Shown here: piece after piece, positions 18,033 through 26,428 of the stretch
How the letters are laid out: the number at the start of each line of letters is the position of its first letter
How positions within the stretch are numbered: the first letter of the stretch is position 1
Assembly (NCBI RefSeq): GCF_010682065.1
Contig: NZ_JAAGWG010000009.1
Span: 1-64,000 of the forward strand
Direction: 5' to 3'
Source: Blastococcus saxobsidens
Lineage (GTDB): Bacteria > Actinomycetota > Actinomycetes > Mycobacteriales > Geodermatophilaceae
Length of the DNA: 64,000 nucleotides
Notes under the pieces: model-generated
The model's input: the letters and a program-made list of their open reading frames with translations, nothing else
Database searches by the model: none
What the model was told of the DNA's origin: nothing
Made by a program: the position numbers and the translations under genes

Positions 18033-19058
18033 ATGAAGTCCTCGATGTTCGCCCGCACGGCCCTGACGGCCAGCGCGCTCCTGCTGCTCTCCGCCTGTGG
18101 CGGATCGGAGGGTGGCGGCCTGTCCGACGCCCCGGACGCCGGCTCGGGCGGCGGCAACGCCGACAGCAGCGGCGAGTGCGGCGGCGAGGGGCTGACCGCG
18201 CTCACGATGGCCGAGACCCCCGGCGGTCCGCTCTCCTTCGTGTCCTACGGCCTCCAGCAGGGCCACTTCGAGGACGAGGGCATCGACCTGACGCTGACGC
18301 CGAGCCCCGGAGGTGGCACCACCAGCGTGCCGGGGCTGCTCCAGGGCGAGTACGACGTCATGGGCCTGGACATGGTGTCGGCCATCACCTCGATCGAGGC
18401 GGGCCTGCCGCTCAAGATGATCTCGGGCGGCAGCTCGACGTCGGACGAGCCGGACGGCGACTTCTCGGCGGTGCTGGTGAAGCCGGACAGCCCGATCCAG
18501 AGCCGGGAGGACCTCCAGGACGTCCGGATGGGTGTCAACGCGCTCGGCAACGTCAACGAGCTCGCGATCAACGACATCATCGAGGAGAACGGCTCGGCCG
18601 AGGGTGCCATCAGCCCGGTCGAGCTGCCCTTCCCGGAGATCATCGCGGCCATCGGCCGGGGGGACGTCGACGCCGGCATCCTCATCGAGCCGTTCGTCAC
18701 GATCGGTGCGAACCAGGGCCTCCGCGTCGTCGACCGCCCGTGGGTGGGCATCAAGCCCGGTCTGCAGATCGGCACGATGGTCATGACCGAGGAGAAGATC
18801 GACGAGTGCCCGGAGGTGGCGGAGAACTTCGCCGCTGCCGTGCAGACGACCGCGGACGACATCCGGGAGGACCCGGAGTCGTTCCGGGCGGCGCTGCCCT
18901 CGCTCATCGACCTGGACCCGGCGCTGGCCGAGGAGATCAACCTCATCCAGTGGCGCGGCGCTTCGGACATGGAGTCGGTCGAGCTGACCGGTCAGCTGAT
19001 GGCCGAGTACGGCCTGATCGACGAGGAGATCGACTACGAGGACGCCGTCATCGGCTGA
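18033..19058 (+). CDS. ABC transporter substrate-binding lipoprotein, NMT1/SsuA-like (341 aa)
   Basis: A type II signal peptide is clear: a basic start, a hydrophobic stretch and the lipobox LLSAC at about residue 25-29, followed by a Gly/Ser/Asp-rich linker. The mature part matches the NMT1/SsuA periplasmic fold (TMAETPGGPLSFVSYGLQQGHFEDEGIDLTL-type start, GEYDVMGLDMVSAI, GIKPGLQIGTMVMTEE). It should be anchored outside the membrane and deliver substrate to the permeases upstream. A GGAGA site precedes the ATG, and a strong hairpin follows the gene and probably ends the transporter transcript. Confidence 0.9.
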   Translation: MKSSMFARTALTASALLLLSACGGSEGGGLSDAPDAGSGGGNADSSGECGGEGLTALTMAETPGGPLSFVSYGLQQGHFEDEGIDLTLTPSPGGGTTSVPGLLQGEYDVMGLDMVSAITSIEAGLPLKMISGGSSTSDEPDGDFSAVLVKPDSPIQSREDLQDVRMGVNALGNVNELAINDIIEENGSAEGAISPVELPFPEIIAAIGRGDVDAGILIEPFVTIGANQGLRVVDRPWVGIKPGLQIGTMVMTEEKIDECPEVAENFAAAVQTTADDIREDPESFRAALPSLIDLDPALAEEINLIQWRGASDMESVELTGQLMAEYGLIDEEIDYEDAVIG

Positions 19059-19082
19059 CCGGTCGCTCCACCGGCACCAGGG

Positions 19083-19112
19083 CCCCGGGGCGGCCGCACG
19101 GCCGCCCCGGGG
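19083..19112. terminator. hairpin terminator after the ABC operon
   Basis: A 14-bp GC-only self-complementary stem (CCCCGGGGCGGCCG / CGGCCGCCCCGGGG) lies 25 bp after the binding-protein stop and 70 bp before the dioxygenase gene. It could attenuate rather than fully stop transcription into the catabolic genes. Confidence 0.65.
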
Positions 19113-19181
19113 ACGTCCGCCGCGCCCGCCGGCGGCCCAGCTCTCGACCCGGTCCCCGCCGGGGCACCTGGAGGACATGCC

Positions 19182-20276
19182 ATGACCATCCCCGCGCAGA
19201 CCCACGACGACGGCGAGCTCGAAGCGCTGTACCGGGACCTCGCCGCGGTCGACCTGCGACCGCTGTGGACGATCACCGAGCAGCTGCTGACCCCGACCCC
19301 GCGCCCCCGGGCCATCCCGTGGCTGTGGTCGGCGGCGACCATGAAGCCGCTGGCCCGGCGGGCCATCCAGCTGGTGCCCGTCGAGCGCGGCGGCGAGCGG
19401 CGGGTGCTGTCCCTGCAGAACCCGGGTCTCGGCGGCAAGCCCTATGCGGCCGGCTCCCTCTGGGGGGCGCTGCAGTGCCTGGGCCCGCGGGAGACCGCCC
19501 CGGCGCACCGGCACACCCCGGGAGCGGTCCGGTGGGTGCTGGAGGGCGAGGGCGTCTGGACGACGGTGAACGGCGACGCCTGCGACATGCACCCCGGGGA
19601 CCTCGTGCTCACGCCGTCGTGGAACTGGCACGACCACGTCAACGGTGGCGACTCGGAGATGTTCTGGTTCGACGGGCTCGACCTGCCGATGATCGACGCC
19701 CTGGACGGGGTGTTCTTCCAGGAGTACCCGGGTCCGGGGGAGAGCCAGCCGGAGCCGGCCGAGCACAACACCTCCGAACGCACCCACGCCGGCGGCACCC
19801 GCTACGTCGAGGGTGAGGTGGCCGACGTCCTGTCCCCGACGGCGTCACCCCTGCTGGTCTACCGGTGGGCCGACACCGCCGCCGAGCTGGACCGGCGTGC
19901 CGCGGCGTCGGACGAGCCGCTGATCGCCGTGGAGTACGTGAACCCGACGACCGGGGCCAGCGTGCTGCCGACGCTGGGCTGCGCGGTCCACCGCGTCCGC
20001 GCGGGGGCACGCACCCCGGCGGTCCGCCGCTCGGGCAACGCCGTCTACGTCGCCTTCCAGGGGTCCGGATCGTCGGTCATCGACGGCCAGCGCTTCGACT
20101 GGGGACCCGGCGACATGTTCGTCGTGCCGTCGTGGTCGGCCGTGGAGCACGCCGCCGACGAGCAGGCCGACCTCTTCCTCCTCACCGACGCACCGGTGCT
20201 GCGCGCGCTCGGCATCTACCGCACGGAGTCGCTGCCGGAGCCCCAGCCGGTCACCGGGGTCTTCGTCCCCCGGTGA
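19182..20276 (+). CDS. gentisate 1,2-dioxygenase-like bicupin (364 aa)
   Basis: A double-cupin protein of the gentisate/1-hydroxy-2-naphthoate/salicylate ring-cleaving family, which opens the ring of a dihydroxy or hydroxy aromatic acid between C1 and C2 with Fe(II) and O2. The first cupin carries the iron motif APAHRHTPGAVRWVLEGEG (His near residues 108-110) and TPSWNWHDHVNGG (His near 149). DGLDLPMIDAL is a family hallmark. The second cupin (residues ~270-340) has fewer histidines, as usual. GGAGG precedes the ATG. The next gene encodes an FAH-type hydrolase, consistent with gentisate-type cleavage to a maleylpyruvate-like product. Confidence 0.85.
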   Translation: MTIPAQTHDDGELEALYRDLAAVDLRPLWTITEQLLTPTPRPRAIPWLWSAATMKPLARRAIQLVPVERGGERRVLSLQNPGLGGKPYAAGSLWGALQCLGPRETAPAHRHTPGAVRWVLEGEGVWTTVNGDACDMHPGDLVLTPSWNWHDHVNGGDSEMFWFDGLDLPMIDALDGVFFQEYPGPGESQPEPAEHNTSERTHAGGTRYVEGEVADVLSPTASPLLVYRWADTAAELDRRAAASDEPLIAVEYVNPTTGASVLPTLGCAVHRVRAGARTPAVRRSGNAVYVAFQGSGSSVIDGQRFDWGPGDMFVVPSWSAVEHAADEQADLFLLTDAPVLRALGIYRTESLPEPQPVTGVFVPR

Positions 20277-20352
20277 CCGCACCCGACGTCCTCCTGCCCA
20301 CGCCCGCGCCGACGGCGGTCGTGCCGCCTCCTCCCGTCGTCTGGAGTCCTTC

Positions 20353-21225
20353 GTGAAGCTCGCGCTGTTCGACGACCACCGGTTGGGTGTGGTCTCCGTC
20401 GACGACCGGACGGTCGTCGACGTCACCGACGCCCTGCCGTGGCCGCACGACCCCGACCCGCTGACCGCCGGGTGGTGGCGGGCGCTCTGCCGGGACTTCC
20501 GCGCCCTGGCCCCGGCGCTCGCGACGGCCGCAGCGGAGGGCACCCCGCGTGCGGTGACCGACGTGGCGCTGCGCGCGCCGGTGCTGGGCCCCACCAAGGT
20601 GGTGGCGGCGGCGAGCAACTACGGCGAGCACGTCGCGGAGATGCACGGGGTCCAGGAGCGCACGCTGGGCCGCGTCGAGGCCTGGATGATGGAGTTCGAC
20701 GTCTTCCTGAAGGCCCCGTCGTCCATCGTCGGACCGGGCGCGGACATCGTCCTGCCCCGCGACGTGGTCGCCGCCGGGCACGAGGTGCACCACGAGTCCG
20801 AGCTGGTGATCGTGATCGGCTCCGGGGGCAAGGACATCCCGGTGGCCTCGGCCATGGAGCACGTGCTCGGGTTCACCGCCGGCCTCGACATCACCGTCCG
20901 CTCCGCGGCGGACCGGTCGCGGCGCAAGAGCTACGACTCGTTCAGCCCGCTGGGCCCCTGGATCACGACCACCGACGAGATCGGCGACGGCTCGGGGCTG
21001 GACATCCGGCTGACCTGCGGGGGAGAGGTGCGGCAGTCGGTCAACACCGGCGACCTGCTGGTGCCGGTGCCGCAGATCGTGGCCTACGCGTCGACGATCA
21101 TGACCCTCAACCCCGGTGACGTGCTGTTCACCGGAGCCCCGCCCGGGGTCGGCCCGATCGCCGCCGGAGAGCAGCTGGAGATGTCCATCAGCGGCATCGG
21201 TTCCATGACCGTCCAGGTGCGGTGA
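20353..21225 (+). CDS. fumarylacetoacetate hydrolase family protein (290 aa)
   Basis: A metal-dependent C-C bond hydrolase of the FAH fold, which would split a fumarylpyruvate- or maleylpyruvate-like ring-fission product. Metal ligands are visible in HHESELVIVIG (about residue 145) and TAGLDITVR (about 176). The substrate-pocket motifs FSPLGPW and TLNPGDVLFTGAPPGVG are intact. The GTG start follows GGAG at the expected spacing. No maleylpyruvate isomerase is seen next to it, so either the isomerase is elsewhere or this enzyme acts on the cis product directly. The stop overlaps the next GTG. Confidence 0.88.
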   Translation: MKLALFDDHRLGVVSVDDRTVVDVTDALPWPHDPDPLTAGWWRALCRDFRALAPALATAAAEGTPRAVTDVALRAPVLGPTKVVAAASNYGEHVAEMHGVQERTLGRVEAWMMEFDVFLKAPSSIVGPGADIVLPRDVVAAGHEVHHESELVIVIGSGGKDIPVASAMEHVLGFTAGLDITVRSAADRSRRKSYDSFSPLGPWITTTDEIGDGSGLDIRLTCGGEVRQSVNTGDLLVPVPQIVAYASTIMTLNPGDVLFTGAPPGVGPIAAGEQLEMSISGIGSMTVQVR

Positions 21226-22133
21226 CCGAGATGACGAACGCCGACGTCCTGGTGGAACCGCAGTCCTCCTGGACCACGCCGGTCCGGGTCGGGGTGGAGC
21301 TCGTGGAGCTCCGCCGCGACGACGGCCTGCCGATCGACGCGCTCTGGTACGCCGCGGACGAGCCGACGGTCGGGATGCTGCACGTCCACGGCAAGGGCAG
21401 CAGCGTCCTCACCGGTCCCGGGCGGTTCCTGCCGCCGCTCCTCCCGGGGATCGCGCACCTGGCCGTCAACATGCGCTGCCACGACCTCGGTTACACGGTC
21501 GGCACCGACGACTGGGCCGTCGAGGGCGGCATGTGGGAGGACCTCACGACCGGACACCTGGACCTCGCCGCCGGCGTCGCGCACCTGCGCGAACGCGGCG
21601 TGCAGCAGGTGGTCGTCTGCGGCCACTCCTCGGGCGGCTTCTACGCAGCCGACCTGATGCCGCGGGACCCCGCGATCGCCGCTTGGATCCTGCTGTCGCC
21701 CCTGACCACGAACAAGAACCCGTTCGCGCTGTGGTGGCCGGACCCCGCCGACCAGGCGCGGGCCGCCGACCTCGCCCGGACGATGGTCGCCGAGGGCCGC
21801 GGGCGCGACCTCATCCCGGTGTCCGGCTGGTACCACGCCATCAGCGCCGGCAGCCTCGTCCAGCGGCTGGAGGAGCCCGACGGCATCTGGCTGTCCGACC
21901 TGCGGCAGCGCACGGCACCGGTGCTCCTGGCGTGGGGGGACGCCGAGCCGAGGGACGCGCTGTGGAACGAGCTGTTCGCCGAGTTCGCCGGCGACGGCGA
22001 CCAGCGGCTCGTGCTCCGGGGCGCGGACCACTACTACCGCGGCCAGGAGGGGGAGCTCGCCGCCGGCATCGCGAGCTTCCTGGAGCTCGTGGGGCTCCGT
22101 CCGGGGTCCTACCAGCGCGGACCGGAGGCCTGA
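21222..22133 (+). CDS. alpha/beta hydrolase (303 aa)
   Basis: A serine hydrolase with nucleophile elbow CGHSSGGFYA (about residue 133-142), a probable acid residue in LAWGDAEPRD and a catalytic histidine in GADHYYRGQEG near the C-terminus. The core DALWYAADEPTVGMLHVHGKGSS resembles dienelactone-hydrolase/aminopeptidase-like members of the superfamily. GTG at 21222 overlaps the upstream stop; ATG at 21231 is the alternative. It stands 3 bp before the Baeyer-Villiger monooxygenase gene and may hydrolyse the aryl ester that this enzyme makes. Confidence 0.83.
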   Translation: MTEMTNADVLVEPQSSWTTPVRVGVELVELRRDDGLPIDALWYAADEPTVGMLHVHGKGSSVLTGPGRFLPPLLPGIAHLAVNMRCHDLGYTVGTDDWAVEGGMWEDLTTGHLDLAAGVAHLRERGVQQVVVCGHSSGGFYAADLMPRDPAIAAWILLSPLTTNKNPFALWWPDPADQARAADLARTMVAEGRGRDLIPVSGWYHAISAGSLVQRLEEPDGIWLSDLRQRTAPVLLAWGDAEPRDALWNELFAEFAGDGDQRLVLRGADHYYRGQEGELAAGIASFLELVGLRPGSYQRGPEA

Positions 22134-22136
22134 CGC

Positions 22137-24065
22137 ATGGCGATCTGCAATCCCATCGAGCCCATCACCGAGGACGACGAGACGCTGCGTCGCGTGCTGC
22201 GCGACGCGGACCTGCCGCCCTTGCTCCCGGCGCTGGCGCACATCACCGGCGACCTCGGCCTGATCGCCTCCGACCTGCGACCACCGCGCCGGGCCAAGGA
22301 CGCGTTCATCGCGCCCCAGGGCGGCATGGACGAGGAGACCCAGGAACGGGCACGGGAGGCCGCGTTCCAGGCGCTGCGCCGGTTCCGCGACGGCGGCTGC
22401 CAGGTCGCCGGTGAACCCGGGACGGAGGAGATGCGGCAGCTGATGCGCTTCCTCACCGGCGAGGTGTCGGAGGACTACGAGCCGCTGCTCATGCAGGAAC
22501 TCGGCCTGGCCGGCGAGGTCCGGACCCGGTTCGGGCCTCCGCCCGAGGGCGGTGCCGACGTCGACCACGCGGTCGTCGTCGTGGGCGGCGGCATGTCCGG
22601 TCTCGCCGCGGCCCATCACCTCGACCAGGCCGGCCTGTCGTTCGTCGTCCTCGAGCGCAACGACGACGTCGGCGGGGTCTGGTTCGAGAACAGCTACCCC
22701 GGGTGCCGCCTGGACACGAACAACTTCGCGTACAGCTACTCCTTCGCGCAGAAGGACGACTGGCTCCAGCAGTACTCCCGGCAGAGCGCCATCCACGGGT
22801 ACTTCCGCGACGTCGCGGCGGAGTTCGGCCTGCGCGACCGGATCCGGTTCGGCACCCAGGTGGTGGAGGCCAGGTACGACGACGAGACGTGCACCTGGAC
22901 CGTGCTGACCCGGGACCGGGACGGCGTGGAGTCGTCGGTGACCGCGCACGCCGTCATCACCGCCGTCGGCCAGCTGAACCAGCCCAACTACCCGGACGTC
23001 CCGGGGCGGGACCGCTTCGCCGGACCGTCCTTCCACACGGCGCGGTGGGACCACGACGTGAAGCTCGCCGGGCAGCGGGTGGCCGTCATCGGGACCGGCG
23101 CCAGCGCCTACCAGGTCATCCCGTCGATCGCCGACGAGGTCGCCGAGTTGCTGGTCCTCCAGCGCACCCCTCCGTGGGCGCTGCCGGCCCCCACCTACCA
23201 CGACGACATCGCGCCCGGGCTGCAGTGGCTGTTCCGGCACGTGCCCTACTACGCCCGCTGGTTCCGCTTCTACCAGTTCTGGATCGCCGTGGACGGCATG
23301 CACGCCTTCGCCGTCGTCGATCCCGAGTGGCGGGAGCCCGGATCGGTGTCGGCCCCGAACGCCCGCCTCCGTGCCCAGCTGGCCGAGCACATCCGCGGCC
23401 AGTACGCCGATCGCCCCGACCTGCTGGACAAGGTGGTGCCGTCCTATCCGCCGTACGCCAAGCGGATGCTGCGGGACAACGGTGTCTGGGCCGCCACCCT
23501 GAAGAAGGACCACGTCTCCCTCGTCACCGAGGGAATCGCCGAGATCACCGAGCGGGGCATCCGGACCCGCGACGGGGTCGAGCACGAGGTCGACGTGATC
23601 ATCTACGGCACGGGGTTCCGAGCCTCGGACTTCCTGTCCTCGATGACGGTCATCGGACGGGACGGCCGCGACCTGCACGAGCAGTGGAACGGCGACGCGC
23701 GGGCCTACCTGGGCATCACGGTCCCGGGGTTCCCGAACTTCTTCTCCCTGTTCGGGCCCAACACGAACCTCGTCCTCAACGGCAGCATCTTCATGTTCTC
23801 CGAGCTGGCGATGAACTACGTCCTGGAGTGCCTCTCCCTGCTCAGGTCCACCGGGCGACAGGCCATGGAGGTGCGCCCCGACGTCGTCGACGCCTTCAAC
23901 GAGCGGATCGACCAGGCGAACCGGTCGATGGCCTGGGGGATCCCCGAGGTCCACAACTGGTACAAGAACGCCACCGGGCGGGTCTCGCAGAACTGGCCGC
24001 TGCACACCCTGGAGTACTGGCGGCTCACCCGCCGGCCGGCACCCGACGACTACCTGTTCCTGTGA
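22137..24065 (+). CDS. Baeyer-Villiger monooxygenase, 4-hydroxyacetophenone monooxygenase-like (642 aa)
   Basis: A type I flavin monooxygenase that inserts oxygen next to a ketone to form an ester or lactone. The FAD Rossmann motif VVVGGGMSGLAAAHHLD (about residue 148), the exact BVMO fingerprint FAGPSFHTARWD (FxGxxxHxxxWD, about 297-308) and the NADPH Rossmann motif VIGTGASAYQVIP (about 318) are all intact. About 140 residues precede the first Rossmann fold; that extension and the total length (about 640) match 4-hydroxyacetophenone monooxygenase (HapE) rather than cyclohexanone monooxygenase (about 540). An ATG follows GGAGG. Flanking alpha/beta hydrolases would cleave the ester product. 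Aryl ketones are therefore the likely substrates. Confidence 0.88.
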   Translation: MAICNPIEPITEDDETLRRVLRDADLPPLLPALAHITGDLGLIASDLRPPRRAKDAFIAPQGGMDEETQERAREAAFQALRRFRDGGCQVAGEPGTEEMRQLMRFLTGEVSEDYEPLLMQELGLAGEVRTRFGPPPEGGADVDHAVVVVGGGMSGLAAAHHLDQAGLSFVVLERNDDVGGVWFENSYPGCRLDTNNFAYSYSFAQKDDWLQQYSRQSAIHGYFRDVAAEFGLRDRIRFGTQVVEARYDDETCTWTVLTRDRDGVESSVTAHAVITAVGQLNQPNYPDVPGRDRFAGPSFHTARWDHDVKLAGQRVAVIGTGASAYQVIPSIADEVAELLVLQRTPPWALPAPTYHDDIAPGLQWLFRHVPYYARWFRFYQFWIAVDGMHAFAVVDPEWREPGSVSAPNARLRAQLAEHIRGQYADRPDLLDKVVPSYPPYAKRMLRDNGVWAATLKKDHVSLVTEGIAEITERGIRTRDGVEHEVDVIIYGTGFRASDFLSSMTVIGRDGRDLHEQWNGDARAYLGITVPGFPNFFSLFGPNTNLVLNGSIFMFSELAMNYVLECLSLLRSTGRQAMEVRPDVVDAFNERIDQANRSMAWGIPEVHNWYKNATGRVSQNWPLHTLEYWRLTRRPAPDDYLFL

Positions 24066-24868
24066 CGGTCGAGCAGCAGCCGCGGACGACGACGCTCGAC
24101 GTGGACGGCGTGGGCGTCCACGTGCTGAGCGCCGGGCACGGGCCCCCGCTGGTCTACCTGCACGGAGCCGGCGACCTCGGCGGCTGGCTGCCCGCGCTCG
24201 GGGCGCTGGCGACCGGCCACCGCGTGCTGCGCCCGGACCACCCGGGCTTCAACCGGAGCGGCGACGACCCCACCGTGACCTCCGTCGGTGACCTCGCCCG
24301 GCGCTACCCGGCGATCCTCGACGCCCTCGGGGTCGACCACTTCTCCCTCGTGGGCACCTCGCTCGGCGGCTGGCTGGCCGCCGAGCTGGCCCTCCTGGCG
24401 CCCGAACGGGTCGAGCACCTGGTGCTGGTGGATCCGGCGGGGCTGCCGGCCGACCGGCCGATCCCCGACATGTTCCGCACGCCGCCCGGTGAGCTCCTCG
24501 CGCTGCTCTGCGGCGACGCGGACTCCCTGGCCGCCGGGCGGGCGCGGGCCGCCGCGGTGCAGGCCGACCCGGCGCTCGTCGAGCGGCGGACGCGGAACAC
24601 GGCGACCGCTGCCCGCCTGGCCGGGGAGCCGTACATGCACGACCCCGGCCTGGGCCCGCGACTGAGCGGCCTCCGGGTGCCCACCCTCGTGGTGTGGGGA
24701 GCGCTGGACGGCCTGTTCCCGGTCGACCTGGCGCAGCAGTGGCTGCGGGCGCTGCCCTCGGCGCGGCTGCACGTCGTCGAGGGCGCCGGGCACCTTCCGC
24801 CCGCCGACCGGCCCGAGGAGTTCGTGCGGGTCGTGCGGGACTTCCTGGCCGCCGGCCCGCCCGGGTGA
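24062..24868 (+). CDS. alpha/beta hydrolase, MhpC/esterase-like (268 aa)
   Basis: Classical alpha/beta hydrolase: oxyanion motif YLHGAGDLGGW, nucleophile elbow VGTSLGGWLAAELAL (Ser about residue 99), aspartate in VVWGALDGLFP and histidine in VEGAGHLPPADRP. It resembles ring-fission C-C hydrolases and small esterases. The GTG start overlaps the monooxygenase stop (GTGA), so the pair is coupled and the hydrolase probably cleaves the ester formed by the monooxygenase. It is the last gene of the aromatic cluster. Confidence 0.87.
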   Translation: MTVEQQPRTTTLDVDGVGVHVLSAGHGPPLVYLHGAGDLGGWLPALGALATGHRVLRPDHPGFNRSGDDPTVTSVGDLARRYPAILDALGVDHFSLVGTSLGGWLAAELALLAPERVEHLVLVDPAGLPADRPIPDMFRTPPGELLALLCGDADSLAAGRARAAAVQADPALVERRTRNTATAARLAGEPYMHDPGLGPRLSGLRVPTLVVWGALDGLFPVDLAQQWLRALPSARLHVVEGAGHLPPADRPEEFVRVVRDFLAAGPPG

Positions 24869-24948
24869 TCGGTTCCGGGGGGCCCGGGGTGCCGCAGATC
24901 GCGCCCATCGGGGTTTGCCACGCCGGGCAGGGCGGGGAACCACGAACC

Positions 24949-25359
24949 ATGAGCATCACACCCGAGGCCCTCGAGGCGGAGTTCTCGCTGACGACGGCCG
25001 CCACCCGGCTGGACTTCCTGAGCCGGCGCGACAACGGCGACACCGCCCTCAACACCGTGCGGGACGACGACGCCGACTCCTGGTCCACCCTGCTGGACGA
25101 GCAGACCCAGCTCGACGTGCACGAGTCCCTGGAGCTGCTGGCGCTGGGCGAGGTGATTGCCCGCAAGGCGCACGACAGCCAGCTGGTCGGCATGCGCGCC
25201 GCGCTGCGGGGCGGCGCCGGCTGGGACGAGATCGCCGTCGCCCTGGGCGTCACCCCGCAGCAGGCCTGGGACTCCTACACCGAGTCGGTCGCCCGTCAGC
25301 TCGACGCCGACGCGGCGGCCTCGGCCCGCGAGCTCGCCGGCAGCCGCCCGAGGCGCTGA
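24949..25359 (+). CDS. hypothetical protein with helix-turn-helix-like end (136 aa)
   Basis: An acidic helical protein. Residues ~90-115 (GAGWDEIAVALGVTPQQAWDSY) look like a helix-turn-helix of the type seen in small sigma-like or XRE-like proteins. No other domain is recognisable. The gene lies 80 bp after the aromatic cluster and converges with the DUF427 gene. Start at ATG 24949 is the first methionine of the conserved-looking part; the frame is open further upstream, across the end of the hydrolase gene in another phase. Confidence 0.65.
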   Translation: MSITPEALEAEFSLTTAATRLDFLSRRDNGDTALNTVRDDDADSWSTLLDEQTQLDVHESLELLALGEVIARKAHDSQLVGMRAALRGGAGWDEIAVALGVTPQQAWDSYTESVARQLDADAAASARELAGSRPRR

Positions 25360-25374
25360 CCCGTCCCCGCAGGG

Positions 25375-25656
25375 TCAGCGCACCTCGACGCCCTTCCAGA
25401 ACGCCACCCGCCCGGTGATCTCCCGGGCGGCGTCCTTCGGCTCCGGGTAGTACCAGGCGGCGTCGGCGTTGACCCGGCCGTCGACCTCCAGGCTGAAGTA
25501 GGACGCCGTGCCCTTCCAGGGGCACACGGTGTGCGTGTCCGACGCCCGCAGGACGTCGTCCTTCACCGCCTCCCGCGGGAAGTAGGCGTTGCCCTCGACG
25601 GTGACGATGTCGTCGGACTCGGCGATCACTGTGCCGTTCCACGATGCGGTGGTCAT
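25375..25656 (-). CDS. DUF427 domain-containing protein (93 aa)
   Basis: The short chain has the DUF427 pattern: ATWNG-like SWNGTVIAESD at the start, then VEGNAYFPREAV, THTVCPWKGTASYFSL and the C-terminal AWYYPEPKDAAREITGRVAFWKGVEV. The family is common in actinobacteria and cyanobacteria; its biochemical role is not known. I start at ATG 25656 (MTTASWNG), the usual family start, rather than the upstream ATG at 25728 that adds a low-complexity stretch. Confidence 0.9.
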   Translation of the reverse strand: MTTASWNGTVIAESDDIVTVEGNAYFPREAVKDDVLRASDTHTVCPWKGTASYFSLEVDGRVNADAAWYYPEPKDAAREITGRVAFWKGVEVR

Positions 25657-25790
25657 GCCCCGATGGTCCTCCCCGGAGGAGGATCGGTCATCCCCGCCGG
25701 CCGCTGAACCCCGAGCCGACCCGGCCACGAAGACGAGACAGCAACGGACCGGCCACCGCGGCCGCGGCCGACGACGATCGGAGACCCCCC

Positions 25791-25973
25791 ATGACCGGTG
25801 CCCACCCCGTCGGCCGTCCTGACGACGACCGGGACCCGGCCGATCGCGCCGAGCCGCCGATGTCCACCCAGGGCGGCCGCCGACGCGGTCCCTACCTGCT
25901 GCTGGCCGTCTTCCTCGGCGGGATCGCGCTGCTCGTCCTGTTCATGGTCCTGGTCGGCACGCTGGCCGGCTGA
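25791..25973 (+). CDS. small single-span membrane protein (60 aa)
   Basis: A polar, charged N-terminal half (Arg/Asp-rich) is followed by one transmembrane helix (PYLLLAVFLGGIALLVLF) and a short tail. There is no cysteine or known motif. The ATG at 25791 is preceded by GGAGA-type sequence. Function is unknown; many actinobacteria carry such small membrane proteins. It converges with the thioesterase gene 15 bp downstream. Confidence 0.6.
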   Translation: MTGAHPVGRPDDDRDPADRAEPPMSTQGGRRRGPYLLLAVFLGGIALLVLFMVLVGTLAG

Positions 25974-25988
25974 CGCCGGCGGGGACGG

Positions 25989-26372
25989 TCAGCGCTGCAG
26001 CAGGGCGAAGGTGGCGACGGCGTGCACGAGGTCCTTGCCGTCCTGCTCCACGTCGGCCTCGCACACCGTCAGGTGCTCGCCGCGGGTACGCAGCCGGGCC
26101 GTGACGGTCAGCGGCCCCGGCTTGCCCGGGCGCAGGTAGGTGACGGTCAGCTGACTGGTCGCCGGCACCTCGCCGTCGTCGGTGGTGGTGCGGACCGCCG
26201 CGCCCATCGCGGTGTCCACCAGGGTGGCCAGCACGCCGCCGTGCAGCGTGCCGGCGGGGTTGAGGTGCTCGTCGGTCACCTCGAAGGAGATCCGCGCCGT
26301 GCCGTCGTCCGCGGCCTCCGCCCGTGCACCCAGTCGCCCGGCGAACCCACCCGCTGCCACGTTCTCGCTCAT
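25989..26372 (-). CDS. PaaI-type hotdog thioesterase (127 aa)
   Basis: A hotdog-fold enzyme that hydrolyses acyl- or aryl-CoA thioesters. The active-site helix LNPAGTLHGGVLATLVDTAMGAA carries the Asn, His-Gly-Gly and Asp/Thr residues typical of PaaI. The beta-strand segment TSQLTVTYLRPGKPG follows. Length is normal for a single-domain hotdog that works as a dimer or tetramer. It is separated from the flanking genes by short gaps and is not clearly in an operon. Confidence 0.88.
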   Translation of the reverse strand: MSENVAAGGFAGRLGARAEAADDGTARISFEVTDEHLNPAGTLHGGVLATLVDTAMGAAVRTTTDDGEVPATSQLTVTYLRPGKPGPLTVTARLRTRGEHLTVCEADVEQDGKDLVHAVATFALLQR

Positions 26373-26428
26373 GGCCGGGCCCTACCCCCGGTTCCGTCCG
26401 CGCACGCCCACGGCCGCACGGGCCCCGG

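Noticed and set aside
17199-19787. 862-residue minus-strand frame opposite the ABC and dioxygenase genes.
   Set aside because: Antisense to well-supported genes; no domain seen.
21084-24005. 973-residue minus-strand frame across the FAH, hydrolase and BVMO genes.
   Set aside because: It runs antisense to three genes with clear catalytic motifs and has shadow-type composition.
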